Shown here: positions 8,433-18,671 of the stretch, piece after piece | Layout of the letters: the number at the start of each line of letters is the position of its first letter | How positions within the stretch are numbered: the stretch's first letter is position 1 | From: Sinomonas cyclohexanicum | GTDB lineage: Bacteria; Actinomycetota; Actinomycetes; Actinomycetales; Micrococcaceae | Assembly: GCF_020886775.1 (NCBI RefSeq) | Contig: NZ_AP024525.1 | Location: forward strand, 1,860,001-1,924,000 | Length of the DNA stretch: 64,000 nucleotides | Reading direction: 5' to 3' | The notes under the pieces: model-generated | What the model was told of the DNA's origin: nothing | Seen by the model: only the letters and a program-made list of their open reading frames with translations | The model's database searches: none | Translations under genes and position numbers: made by a program

Positions 8433-10139
8433 ATGGACGCTCTCAGCCATCCTCAGCCGGACGCCCAGCGCGGTCCACGGCCCGCGCTCCCCGGCTACGA
8501 GGCGGTGCGTCCCATTGGTGCCGGCGGCACCGGCACCGTCTGGCTGCTGCGGGACTCCGGGACCGGCAGGCAGTGTGCCGCGAAGCTCATCCTCGCCCCA
8601 TCCGGCGCCTCCCCGGACCACGCGTCTGAGGCGCTCGAGCGGGCGCGGAAGGAGGTGCGGATCGCGCAGGCCCGGCCCCACGACCACATCCTGCCGGTGC
8701 ATGGCGCGCTGCCTGCCGAGGTTTCGGGGACGCCTGCCGTCGCGATCCTGGCCGACTACGCGCCCGGAGGGTCGCTCGGACGTCTGCTTCAGGCCCGGGG
8801 CCGCCTCCCGATCGGGGAGTGCGTTACCGTCGTGGCGCCGATCGCTCAGGCCCTCGCGGTCCTCCACGCCGACGGCACAGCCCATGGCGACGTCTCGCCC
8901 GGCAACATCCTCTTCACGGTGGAGGGCAAGCCCTTGCTCGCCGACTTCGGCCTGGGCCGCATGGTCGGCGACGCCGCGGGGGACGGAGGCGGGACGCCCG
9001 GCTTCCATGCACCCCATGCGGCGGTGGCTCCCGCGACTGCTTCCGTGCGCCACGCCGCAGAGCCGGGCGGTGCGGGTGCACTGCGGCCGGCGGCGCTCGC
9101 CGCTGCGGGCGACGTCTTCTCGCTCGGCGCCGTGGCCTGGTTCGCCCTCACCGGTGCGCCGCCTGCCCGGACGGAGGCGAGGCCGCCGCTCCCGCTCATC
9201 ATCGAGGACGTGCCGGCCGAACTGGCGGCGGCCATCGAGGCGGCCCTCCGTGAGGATCCGCGGCAGCGACCCTCCGCGGAGGAACTCGCGCGGTCGGTCC
9301 TCCGCAGCGCCCGCCCCGCGCAGGTGGACCTCTCCTCGTCGGTTGACGCGAGCGTCCTCCCCGAGCTCCTCACGCGGCGTCAGGAGCCCGCCGCCGGCCG
9401 CGGCCGACTGCTGGGATCGGGGCGCCGCCGCTCGAACGTGCCGCGGGGAGCACAGGCCCTTGGGCGCGGACCCCGCGGGCAGCGGGGAAGACCGCGAGAG
9501 GGGCGCCCGCGGACATGGCTCGCGTGGTCCGGCGCGGGCGTGCTCGCCGTTGTGACAGTGCTGGCCGCCGCGTGGTGGATCGGCTCCCTCGGCGGAACCA
9601 CGGGCCACGTGGCCGGATCGGGCCACGGGGCGGCGCGGCCACAGGGCAGCAGCACCTCGGACAGCGCCGCCACGGCCGACGGCCCCTTGGGCTGGGCGGC
9701 TCTGCCCGAGGGGCTGCGTCGGTCTGCCGAGTCGGCCGACCCGGTGCAGGCGGTCCAAGCGCTCTCGGAGATTCGTGCCCGCGCCATCGCGGCCCAGGAC
9801 CGCGGCTTGCTCTCCGCCGTCAACGCCCCGGGATCCGCGGCGGGCTCGACCGATGAGGCGCTGCTGGACCAGCTCGCCGCGGATGGACAGCGGCTCGAGG
9901 GGTTCAGCGCGCGCGTCCTGAGCGCGGTCCTCGAGGAGCAGTCCGCCGCCGGCGGACAGGGAGCGGCCGGCGCGGAGACCGCCGTCGTGCGCGCGAGGAT
10001 CGTCACGAGCGGGTACGCCGTGAAGGACAGCACGGGCGCGACGGTGGGGGAGCGCCCGGCGGGACTCGATCAGGAGCTGCGGGTCCTGCTGCAGCGCGGT
10101 GCCCACGGCTGGAAGGTCGCCAGCATCGCCGCCGCGTGA
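8433..10139 (+). CDS. Transmembrane serine/threonine protein kinase
   Basis: A 568-residue Hanks-type kinase. The glycine loop is GAGGTGTVW (29-37), the ATP lysine K51 (CAAKLIL), the catalytic loop HGDVSPGNILF (151-161; H-G-D instead of H-R-D, so a non-RD kinase), and the metal-binding D171-F-G. A proline- and arginine-rich juxtamembrane linker follows. One membrane helix (about 365-385, GVLAVVTVLAAAWWIG) precedes an extracytoplasmic domain of about 180 residues with no PASTA repeats. That outer region ends in a beta-rich segment (VVRARIVTSGYAVKD) resembling a transport-factor-like fold. No phosphatase or FHA gene is adjacent, so targets cannot be inferred. Confidence 0.9.
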   Translation: MDALSHPQPDAQRGPRPALPGYEAVRPIGAGGTGTVWLLRDSGTGRQCAAKLILAPSGASPDHASEALERARKEVRIAQARPHDHILPVHGALPAEVSGTPAVAILADYAPGGSLGRLLQARGRLPIGECVTVVAPIAQALAVLHADGTAHGDVSPGNILFTVEGKPLLADFGLGRMVGDAAGDGGGTPGFHAPHAAVAPATASVRHAAEPGGAGALRPAALAAAGDVFSLGAVAWFALTGAPPARTEARPPLPLIIEDVPAELAAAIEAALREDPRQRPSAEELARSVLRSARPAQVDLSSSVDASVLPELLTRRQEPAAGRGRLLGSGRRRSNVPRGAQALGRGPRGQRGRPREGRPRTWLAWSGAGVLAVVTVLAAAWWIGSLGGTTGHVAGSGHGAARPQGSSTSDSAATADGPLGWAALPEGLRRSAESADPVQAVQALSEIRARAIAAQDRGLLSAVNAPGSAAGSTDEALLDQLAADGQRLEGFSARVLSAVLEEQSAAGGQGAAGAETAVVRARIVTSGYAVKDSTGATVGERPAGLDQELRVLLQRGAHGWKVASIAAA

Positions 10140-10258
10140 GCGTCGCGCGATCACCGTGGGAAATCCGTGGGTCGCCGGGGCGGAAGGGGGAGATGCGGCG
10201 TGCGTCACACTGCGTGCGGCGGGCGCGGCCCCGCCCCGGAGGCGGCCCGCGCCCTGCC

Positions 10259-10264
10259 TATGAT
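10259..10264 (+). promoter_or_regulatory. -10 box TATGAT of a leaderless promoter
   Basis: TATGAT lies exactly 6 nt before the ATG at 10271. It supports that start over earlier in-frame codons, which would add an unrelated basic leader. Confidence 0.5.
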
Positions 10265-10270
10265 CGGAGA

Positions 10271-13200
10271 ATGACTGGCTCCAGCTACTTCCGCTATCCC
10301 CATGTGCACGGGGACCTCGTGGCCTTCGTCGCCGAGGATGACGTCTGGCTCGCACCCGTGGCGGGCGGCCGCGCGTGGCGGCTGTCCTCGCTTGGCCTGC
10401 CCGCGCGCAACCCCCGGTTCGCGCCCGACGGCAGCAAGGTGGTCTGGACGGTCGTCCAGGGCAGCGCGCCCGAGGTCGTCTCGGCGGATGTGGACGGCGG
10501 AGGCTTCCGCCAGCTGACGTGGTTCGGGCACTCCACCACCCGCGTGAAGGGCTTTGCGCCGGATGGTCGCGTGGTCGTCACGAGCGCCCACAACCAGCCG
10601 GACAGCCGCCATACCCACGCCTATACCATCCCGGTCGACGGCGGGTGGCTCGAGGAGCTGCCGTACGGGCCGGTCGACTCGGTCGCCTACGGCCCCAGCA
10701 TCGGCGACGACCGCCCCGTCGTGGTCGGCAGCGTCCTGACCAAAGACCCCGCCCATTGGAAGCGCTACCGTGGCGGTGCGGCGGGCAAGCTGTGGATCGA
10801 CCCGGACGGCGGGGGCGAGTTCCGCCGCCTCGTCAGCGGGATCGACGGGAACCTGTCGGACCCGATGTGGGTCGAGGGGCGCATCGTGTTCCTCTCCGAC
10901 CACGAAGGTGTCGGCAACCTCTACTCGGTGGACCGCTCGGGCTCGGACCTGCGCCGGCACACGGACTCCGACCGCTTCTACGTCCGGCACGCGAGCACCG
11001 ACGGGAACCGTGTGGTCTTCGACAGCGCGGGGGAGCTATGGCTCCTGGACGGGCTCGACGCCGAGCCGCGCCGCCTCGAGGTGGTCCTCGCCTCCGCCTC
11101 CACGTCGCGCCGGACGGTGCCGCTCGCCGTCGCACGCCACCTCGGCGAGGTCGTGCCCACCCCCGACGGCCGCGCGAGCGTCGTCGAGTCCCACGGCACC
11201 GTCCACTGGCTCACCCACCGCGACGGGCCCTCCCGGGTGGTCGAGGCGACCCCGGGGGTGCGCGCCCGGCTCGCGCGCCCCCTCGGTGCGGATGCCGTGG
11301 CGTTCATCGCCGACCACGACGGCGAGGAAGGACTCTTCATCCGCCGCCTCGGCGGCCAGGCGCCCGCGGCGGCCGCAGAGCCGGGATCCGGGCAGCGCAC
11401 GCCCGACCGCGCGCCACGCTCCGGCGGCCCGTCCCCCGACGGCCTCCCGCAGCCGGTGGCCGCGCTCGGCAGGGGAGGCCTCGATGCCCAGGCCCCCAAC
11501 GGCTCGCAGCCGAACTCTGGGGGTCATGGGGATCCTGAGGGCCCCGAGGAGAACCATCGGCCTGGGGACCGGGCCGTCGGGGCACCGGGCGTTGGGGCCC
11601 GGGCAGCGTTCCGCTCCTACGTGGTCCCGGCGCGCGGGTCAGCGCCCGTCGCGCCCGACGAGGCCGATTCCCTGCCGAGCCTGCGCCGCATCGCGCTGCC
11701 CTCGACCCACCGGGCCGCCGAGCTCGTGCCGAGCCCCGATGCGAGGTTCATCGCCGTGGGGACCGCGTTCGGCGACGTCCACCTCGTCGACGTGGAGTGC
11801 GGCACCGCGACCACGCTCAGCACGGTCTCTGAGGGCACGATCGAGCAGCTCGCGTGGAGCCCAGACTCGCGCTGGCTCGCGTGGAGCGAGCCCGTGACCG
11901 CCTTCGGGTCGCGGTCCAAGGTGCGCCTCGCGGACCGGGAGACCGGGCGGGTCGCCGACGTCACCGACGGCCGGTTCTGGGACGCGTCCCCCGCGTTCAC
12001 CCCCGACGGGAAGTACCTCGCGTTCCTCTCGGGCCGCAGCTTCGACCCGGTCTACGACGGCCACTCCTTCGACCTCTCCTTCCCGAGCCCCATCAAGCCC
12101 TACATCGTGCCGCTCGCCGCGACCACCGCGAGCCCGTTCGGGCCGCGCGTCGCGGATTTCGGCGCGGCCCGGGTGGAGTCGGCGGCGCCGTCCGCGCACG
12201 ACGACGAGCACGCGCCGTCGTCCGATGCGGCACCTGGGGCGGGGGTGCCCGCCACCGGAACCGCCGCCGCGGAGGTGACGGTCGACCTCGAGGGCATCCA
12301 GCACCGGATCACCTCGCTGCCGGTCCGTCAGGGCAACTACTCGCGGCTCACCGCGGCCCCCGACGCGCTGCTGTGGATGTCCCAGGACCTCACGGGTGCC
12401 ACGGGAGAGGGCAAGGCCAAGCCGGGGGACAAGGACGCGGCCCCGACGCTCCACCGGCTCGACCTGGTCACCGGGGTCGAGACGACCATCGTCGGGGCGC
12501 TGGACCGGTACCGGCTCAGCGCCGACGGCACCCGCGTGGTCTACGTGCGGGAGCGCGGCGTTCACAGCGTGCCGAGCGACAAGCAGGCCGAGGACGGGCA
12601 CGCGGAGCACGTGGGCGTGGACCTGGACCGCATCCGGGTCCGGCTCGATCCCGCCGCAGTGTGGGAGCAGGCGTTCGACGAGGCCTGGCGGCTCCAGCGC
12701 GACTTCTACTGGACCGCGGACATGGCGGGGATCGACTGGGACGAGGTCCGCAGCCGCTACCGTCCGCTCGTGGCGCGGCTCGGCTCGCATGATGACCTCG
12801 TGGACCTCCTGTGGGAGATGCACGGCGAGCTGGGCACCTCGCACGCGTACGTCACCCCGGCCCTCGTGACCGAGCCGGGAGCCGGCGGCCAGGGCAGGCT
12901 CGGCGGCGAGTTCGACTTCGACGGCGGCTGGGTGGTGCGGCGCGTCCTCGCGAGCGAGTCCTCGGACCCGCTGGCTTCGTCGCCGCTCGCTTCTCCCGGC
13001 GCCGGGGTGCGCCCGGGGGACAGGCTCCTCGAGGTGGATGGCGTGCCTCTCACCCCTGACTTCGGCCCCGCGATCGCGTTGGCGGGCGCGGCCGGCAAGG
13101 TCGTCGAGCTCACGATGCTCAACGGCGCGGAGCACGGCGACGCCGCAGGACGGAGCCGGCGCATCGCCGTCGTGCCGATCCGCGACGAGGAGCGGCTCCG

Positions 13201-13927
13201 CTACCAGGACTGGGTGCAGGCGAACCGCAGGCTTGTCCGCGAGGCGTCCGAGGGGCGCTTCGGCTACCTCCACGTGCCCGACATGGCGGCCCGCGGCTGG
13301 GCCCAGCTGCACCGGGACCTGGACACGGAGACCGCGCTCGACGCGCTCATCGTCGACGTGCGCCGCAACCGCGGCGGGCACACGTCCCAGCTCGTCGCGG
13401 AGCTCATCGGCCGACGCGTGATCGGCTGGAGCATGCCCCGCGGGGAGCAGCCGCGGACCTACCCCCGGCAGGCGCCGCGCGGCCCTGTGGTGATCCTCGC
13501 CGACGAGTTCGCCGGATCGGACGGGGACATCATCACCCAGGTCGGCAAGCTGAGGGGGATCGGCCCCGTTGTCGGGACGAGGACGTGGGGCGGGGTCATC
13601 GGGATCGACAACCGCTTCAAGCTCGCCGACGGGACCGCCGTGAGCCAGCCGCGCTACGCGACCTGGTTCGAGGGCGGCATCGGGTGGGGGGTGGAGAACT
13701 TCGGGGTCGAGCCGGACATCGAGGTGGCGTACCCCCCACAGGCCTACGCCGCCGGGATCGACCCGCAGCTCGAGCACGGCATCGGTGTGCTCAAGGAGAT
13801 GCTCGTGGAGATCCCCACCCAGCGGCCGCCGGCGCGCGAGGGCTACCGCTCGGTGCGGCCCGCGCCCCTGCCTCCGCGCCCCCAGGACCTGGCCGATGCG
13901 GAGGCCGTTCCGGCGTACGAGGGCTGA
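10271..13927 (+). CDS. Tricorn-type S41 peptidase
   Basis: A 1218-residue cytosolic protease of the tricorn family, thought to trim peptides released by larger proteases. The N-terminal two thirds are WD-like beta-propeller blades (RLSSLGLPARNPRFAPDG; AWSPDSRWLAWSE). Then come a tricorn core domain, a PDZ-like segment (GVRPGDRLLEVDGVPL) and the S41 catalytic domain with ADEFAGSDGD, whose Ser (about residue 1083) is the expected nucleophile. A low-complexity insert of roughly 120 residues (about 375-490, rich in Pro, Gly, Ala) separates the propellers. The start follows a -10 box by 6 nt. A terminator follows. PepA and the PAC2 protein are encoded within 7 kb, consistent with a peptide-degradation theme, but they are not in the same operon. 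Confidence 0.93.
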   Translation: MTGSSYFRYPHVHGDLVAFVAEDDVWLAPVAGGRAWRLSSLGLPARNPRFAPDGSKVVWTVVQGSAPEVVSADVDGGGFRQLTWFGHSTTRVKGFAPDGRVVVTSAHNQPDSRHTHAYTIPVDGGWLEELPYGPVDSVAYGPSIGDDRPVVVGSVLTKDPAHWKRYRGGAAGKLWIDPDGGGEFRRLVSGIDGNLSDPMWVEGRIVFLSDHEGVGNLYSVDRSGSDLRRHTDSDRFYVRHASTDGNRVVFDSAGELWLLDGLDAEPRRLEVVLASASTSRRTVPLAVARHLGEVVPTPDGRASVVESHGTVHWLTHRDGPSRVVEATPGVRARLARPLGADAVAFIADHDGEEGLFIRRLGGQAPAAAAEPGSGQRTPDRAPRSGGPSPDGLPQPVAALGRGGLDAQAPNGSQPNSGGHGDPEGPEENHRPGDRAVGAPGVGARAAFRSYVVPARGSAPVAPDEADSLPSLRRIALPSTHRAAELVPSPDARFIAVGTAFGDVHLVDVECGTATTLSTVSEGTIEQLAWSPDSRWLAWSEPVTAFGSRSKVRLADRETGRVADVTDGRFWDASPAFTPDGKYLAFLSGRSFDPVYDGHSFDLSFPSPIKPYIVPLAATTASPFGPRVADFGAARVESAAPSAHDDEHAPSSDAAPGAGVPATGTAAAEVTVDLEGIQHRITSLPVRQGNYSRLTAAPDALLWMSQDLTGATGEGKAKPGDKDAAPTLHRLDLVTGVETTIVGALDRYRLSADGTRVVYVRERGVHSVPSDKQAEDGHAEHVGVDLDRIRVRLDPAAVWEQAFDEAWRLQRDFYWTADMAGIDWDEVRSRYRPLVARLGSHDDLVDLLWEMHGELGTSHAYVTPALVTEPGAGGQGRLGGEFDFDGGWVVRRVLASESSDPLASSPLASPGAGVRPGDRLLEVDGVPLTPDFGPAIALAGAAGKVVELTMLNGAEHGDAAGRSRRIAVVPIRDEERLRYQDWVQANRRLVREASEGRFGYLHVPDMAARGWAQLHRDLDTETALDALIVDVRRNRGGHTSQLVAELIGRRVIGWSMPRGEQPRTYPRQAPRGPVVILADEFAGSDGDIITQVGKLRGIGPVVGTRTWGGVIGIDNRFKLADGTAVSQPRYATWFEGGIGWGVENFGVEPDIEVAYPPQAYAAGIDPQLEHGIGVLKEMLVEIPTQRPPAREGYRSVRPAPLPPRPQDLADAEAVPAYEG

Positions 13928-13976
13928 GCGCCTCCCCGGCCCGTCCCGCGAGGACCGAGGTCGAGCAGGCCCAGGC

Positions 13977-14019
13977 GCCACGAGGGCCCCACTCCGATGC
14001 GGAGAGGGGCCCTCGTGGC
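13977..14019. terminator. Bidirectional terminator
   Basis: GCCACGAGGGCCCC (13977-13990) pairs perfectly with GGGGCCCTCGTGGC (14006-14019), between the convergent tricorn and OsmC genes. Confidence 0.75.
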
Positions 14020-14059
14020 GTTCCGGCCCGGGGCACTCCGGGCCGGCGCGGTGGGGAGG

Positions 14060-14488
14060 TCAGGCCTCGAGCGTGGCCTCGAGCGTGATGGTGATGCCCG
14101 CGAGGGCCTGGCTGACCGGGCAGCCGGCCTTGGCGCCGTCGGCGATCTTCTGGAACTCGTCATCGGAGATGCCGGGGACCTTCGCGGTGACGGTGAGCTT
14201 GCTGGTCTGGATGCCCTTGCCGGGCACGAAGTCGACCGCGGCCTTCGTGGTGATCTCCGTGGCCGTGTAGCCGGCCTCCGCGAGGCCGTTGCTGAACGCC
14301 ATCGAGAAGCATGCCGAATGCGCGGCGGCGATGAGCTCCTCCGGGCTGGTCTTGCCGTTGGCGTCCTCGCTGCGGGCCTTCCAGGTGACGTCGTAGGTGC
14401 CGAGGCCGGATGAGTCGAGGGTGGTCTGGCCGGACCCCTCCATGAGGGTGCCGTTCCAGACGGTGTGCGCGTTGCGGATCGTAGCCAT
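14060..14488 (-). CDS. OsmC-family peroxiredoxin
   Basis: A 142-residue thiol peroxidase of the OsmC/Ohr fold that reduces organic hydroperoxides. Both catalytic cysteines are in family context: C60 in AAHSACFSMAF and C123 in AGCPVSQAL, with E51 (SPEELIAAAH). The N-terminus WNGTLMEGSGQ and the full length favour the OsmC rather than the Ohr branch, where the N-terminus differs. A ribosome site (AAGGAG) lies 7 nt upstream of the ATG. It is monocistronic, flanked by a terminator on the left and a separate gene on the right. No OhrR-type regulator is adjacent. Confidence 0.93.
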   Translation of the reverse strand: MATIRNAHTVWNGTLMEGSGQTTLDSSGLGTYDVTWKARSEDANGKTSPEELIAAAHSACFSMAFSNGLAEAGYTATEITTKAAVDFVPGKGIQTSKLTVTAKVPGISDDEFQKIADGAKAGCPVSQALAGITITLEATLEA

Positions 14489-14627
14489 GAGTGCTCCTTG
14501 CTCCGTGGTCGGTGTGCCGCGGCACAGCCAAGCGGCTGGCCGTCCTCGCCCATCCTAGGCACAAAGAGGGCCCCGCCGCCGGTGCTGTCACCGATGCGAC
14601 GGGGCCGCGGACGAGCCGCCGGACGGG

Positions 14628-15008
14628 CTACTGCCAGATCGTGGCGATGGCGATGTTGAGCAGGGCGAGGCCGCCCACGCCGTGCGCGAGGCCCGGGGCA
14701 ACCTTCTCGCCGGACTTGCGCCTGCGGTTGCCCACGAACGCGAGGGCGCCGACGACGACCGCGATGACGAACTTGACCGTGAGCTTGATGTACAGGTTGG
14801 TGTCGAGCGGCTGGACGCCGCTGTCCGCCTGCTTGGAGAGGACGGTGATGAGGCCCACGAGGATGATGCCCGTGACGAGCTGGGTCATGGCGCCGTCGAA
14901 CTGCCGGGCACCGACGGTGGGGTTCTTCATGTTCGCGATCCAGGGGCCAACGATCATGGCCGCACCGACGACGTGCAGGAAGACGACAATGCTCAGGACG
15001 ACAGTCAT
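14628..15008 (-). CDS. Small four-helix membrane protein (DUF2269-like)
   Basis: A 126-residue protein that is almost entirely membrane-embedded: helices at about 4-26, 42-60, 72-92 and 108-125. The N-terminal LHVVGAAMIVGPWI carries a histidine in the first helix, as in small integral membrane proteins of the DUF2269/CopD-like type. A TAGACT -10 box lies 7 nt before the ATG, suggesting a leaderless transcript. No partner gene suggests a role. The family assignment is tentative; what is certain is the membrane topology. Confidence 0.7.
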   Translation of the reverse strand: MTVVLSIVVFLHVVGAAMIVGPWIANMKNPTVGARQFDGAMTQLVTGIILVGLITVLSKQADSGVQPLDTNLYIKLTVKFVIAVVVGALAFVGNRRRKSGEKVAPGLAHGVGGLALLNIAIATIWQ

Positions 15009-15015
15009 GCCCCCG

Positions 15016-15021
15016 AGTCTA
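15016..15021 (-). promoter_or_regulatory. -10 box TAGACT of a leaderless promoter
   Basis: TAGACT on the minus strand, 7 nt before the ATG of the small membrane protein. Confidence 0.45.
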
Positions 15022-15086
15022 GTGCGGGGCGCACGGCCCTCCCGACCGTTCGGTGGCCCACGTGGGTCCCAACTGGATAACGAAAA

Positions 15087-15133
15087 CGCACGACGGCGCC
15101 TGCCCCCACAAGGGGAGCAGGCGCCGTCGTGCG
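15087..15133 (-). terminator. Terminator of the lpd-sucB region
   Basis: A perfect 17-bp stem (15087-15103 with 15117-15133, arm CGCACGACGGCGCCTGC). Read on the minus strand it is followed by CGTTTTCG, a short T-run, so it best terminates the leftward E2 transcript. Confidence 0.8.
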
Positions 15134-15176
15134 CGGGCCGGCTCAGAGCGAGGCTCCGGAGCCGTTCAGGAGCGGA

Positions 15177-16954
15177 TCAGAGGCCCAGATCGGCCTCGAA
15201 CGCGCCCTCCTCGAGGCGGGCGCGGAGCGTCTGCAGGAAGCGTCCCGCGTCCGCACCGTCGACGAGGCGGTGATCGTACGTGAGCGAGAGGTACATCATC
15301 GAGCGGATCGAGAGGACGTCGTCGCCCTCGGCGTTCTGGGAGACCCAGGGCCGCTTCACGATCGCGCCTGTGCCGAGGATGGCCACCTGCGGCTGGTTGA
15401 TGATCGGGGTGTCGAACAGAGCGCCGACCGAGCCGATGTTCGTGATGCTGAACGTGCCCCCGGAGAGCTCGTCCGGGCCGATCTTGTTGCTGCGCGTGCG
15501 CGCCGCGACGTCCGCGATGCGCCCTGCCAGACCGGCGAGGTTGAGGTCGCCGGCGTTGTTGATGACCGGAACCAGGAGGCCCTTGTCCGTGTCCACAGCG
15601 ATCGCGAGGTGCTCCGCGTTGTGGTACGTGATCGTCTGGCTTTCCTCGTCGTACTCGGCGTTGAGCTTCGGGTGCTGCTTGAGCGCCTCGGCCACAGCCT
15701 TCGCGATGAACGGCAGGAAGGTCAGCTTCGTGCCGTTCTGCGCCAGGAACTGGTCCTTCGCCTGCGCACGGAGCTTGGCGATCTTGGTCATGTCGACCTC
15801 GTGCACCTGCGTGAGCTGGGTCGAGGTGTCCAGCGACTCGCGCATGCGGCGTGCGATCACCTGGCGGATGCGCGGTGCCTTCTCCGTGGTGCCGCGCAGC
15901 GAGGAGGCCGCGGGGGCGCTGGCCGCAGGGGCCGCTGCCGGGGTGCCGGACGCGGGCGCTGCAGCTGCCGGGGCCTTCTTGGCCTCGACGGCGGCGAGCA
16001 CGTCCTGCTTGCGGATGCGGCCGCCGACGCCGGTGCCCGTGAGGGTCGTGACGTCGATGCCGTGCTGGTTGGCCAGCTTGCGCACGAGCGGGGTCACGTA
16101 GCCGGACTCGCCGCCCTGAGCGGCGGGCGCCTGAGCCGGAGCTGTCGGGGCAGCAGGCGCCGGAGCCGGAGCAGGTGCAGCCGGGGCCTGTGCAGCCGGT
16201 GCGGCCTGAGCCGGAGCGGCCGGGGCGGCAGCGGCAGGAGCCGGTGCGGCGGGAGCCGGTGCGGCCGGGCGGCTGCAGGGGCCGGTGCAGCGGGAGCTGC
16301 GGGAGCCTGCTGCTGCGCAGGAGCGCCCGAGCCGACGACCGCGAGCACCGCGCCGACCTCGGCGGTCTCGTCCTCGGCGACGCGGATCTCGAGAAGGGTG
16401 CCCGCGACGGGGGAGGGGACCTCGGTGTCGACCTTGTCGGTCGAGACCTCGAGCAGCGGCTCGTCGACCTCGACCGTCTCACCGACCTGCTTGAGCCAGC
16501 GGGTGACCGTGCCCTCGGTGACGCTCTCGCCCAGGGCGGGGAGCTTCACCTCGTGGCCTTCGGCGGGGGCGCCGGCCGAGGGGGCGGCCGCAGGCTGCTC
16601 GGCGGGAGCCGGGGCGGGTTCGGCGGCAGGGGCCTCCTCCGGCTCGGGCGCCGGAGCCTCCTGGGGCGCCGGAGCCTCCTGGGCGGCGGGAGCGCCGCCC
16701 GCGGCCGGTGCCGAAGCGCCGTCGCCGATGACGGCGAGAGGGGCGCCGACCTCGGCAGTCTCGTCCTCGGCGACGAGGATCTGCTCGAGGATGCCGGCCA
16801 CCGGAGAGGGGATCTCGGTGTCGACCTTGTCCGTGGACACCTCGACGAGGGGCTCGTCGATCTCGACGCGGTCTCCGACCTGCTTCAGCCAGCGCGTGAC
16901 GGTGCCTTCGGTGACGCTCTCACCGAGGGCGGGGAGGTTGACGGATTCAGACAT
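15177..16954 (-). pseudogene. sucB: Dihydrolipoamide acyltransferase (E2 of 2-oxoacid dehydrogenase), frameshifted in the Ala/Pro linker
   Basis: The E2 core carries the lipoyl arm and transfers acyl groups to CoA. It has two lipoyl domains, each with STDKVDTE (the lipoylated Lys), near residues 1-77 and 125-200. Long Ala-Pro linkers follow, then a peripheral-subunit-binding domain ([13 protein letters not shown]), and the catalytic domain ends with DHRLVDG. One C is missing from a CCC run at about 16268, switching frame inside the second linker; restoring it gives about 592 residues. The two pieces are 16954-16266 and about 16266-15177. Substrate specificity (pyruvate or 2-oxoglutarate) is not decided by sequence alone; sucB is the usual annotation name. 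The E3 gene lies 52 nt upstream. Confidence 0.9.
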
Positions 16955-17006
16955 GGGGGTCCGTGCTCCTTAGTTCTTCTCTCGTGCGAATGGTGGCGGC
17001 GTCGTC

Positions 17007-18389
<1,383 letters not shown>

Positions 18390-18557
18390 GTGACGCTCCC
18401 TCGCCTTGAGGACGGCGCTGATTCGCCGTCAAGTGTGACTGTGTGCCTGCGGTTGTCCGCGCAGGCCCGGGTATCAGGGAAACCCTATCTCCCCGACCGA
18501 CTATGCTCCACCTTCGCGGGGCGAAAGTCCCGGCCTTGTGTCAAGAGTCACGGGAAC

Positions 18558-18586
18558 CTTATCACTTTCACCACATGGATTTTCAA
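18558..18586 (-). promoter_or_regulatory. Promoter of lpdA-sucB
   Basis: Minus-strand -35 TTGAAA (18581-18586) and -10 GATAAG (18558-18563) separated by 17 nt, in an unusually AT-rich patch. It predicts a leader of about 160 nt before lpdA. Confidence 0.6.
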
Positions 18587-18609
18587 TTTCGCATAATGAA
18601 AAACTGACG

Positions 18610-18643
18610 CCCGGCGGCTGGGATGGCATCCAGCCGCCGGGCG
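18610..18643 (-). terminator. Terminator of pepA
   Basis: A perfect 13-bp stem (18610-18622 with 18631-18643, arm GCCCGGCGGCTGG). On the minus strand the T-rich sequence from AATGAAAAAC follows it, which fits termination of the leftward pepA transcript. Confidence 0.8.
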
Positions 18644-18671
18644 CGTCTCGAGCGTCCGCCCTGTCAGGCCG

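Noticed and set aside
14565-14610. Hairpin between OsmC and the small membrane protein
   Set aside because: Arms GGCCCCG and CGGGGCC pair only over about 7 bp with a long loop and no T-run. Too weak to list as a terminator.
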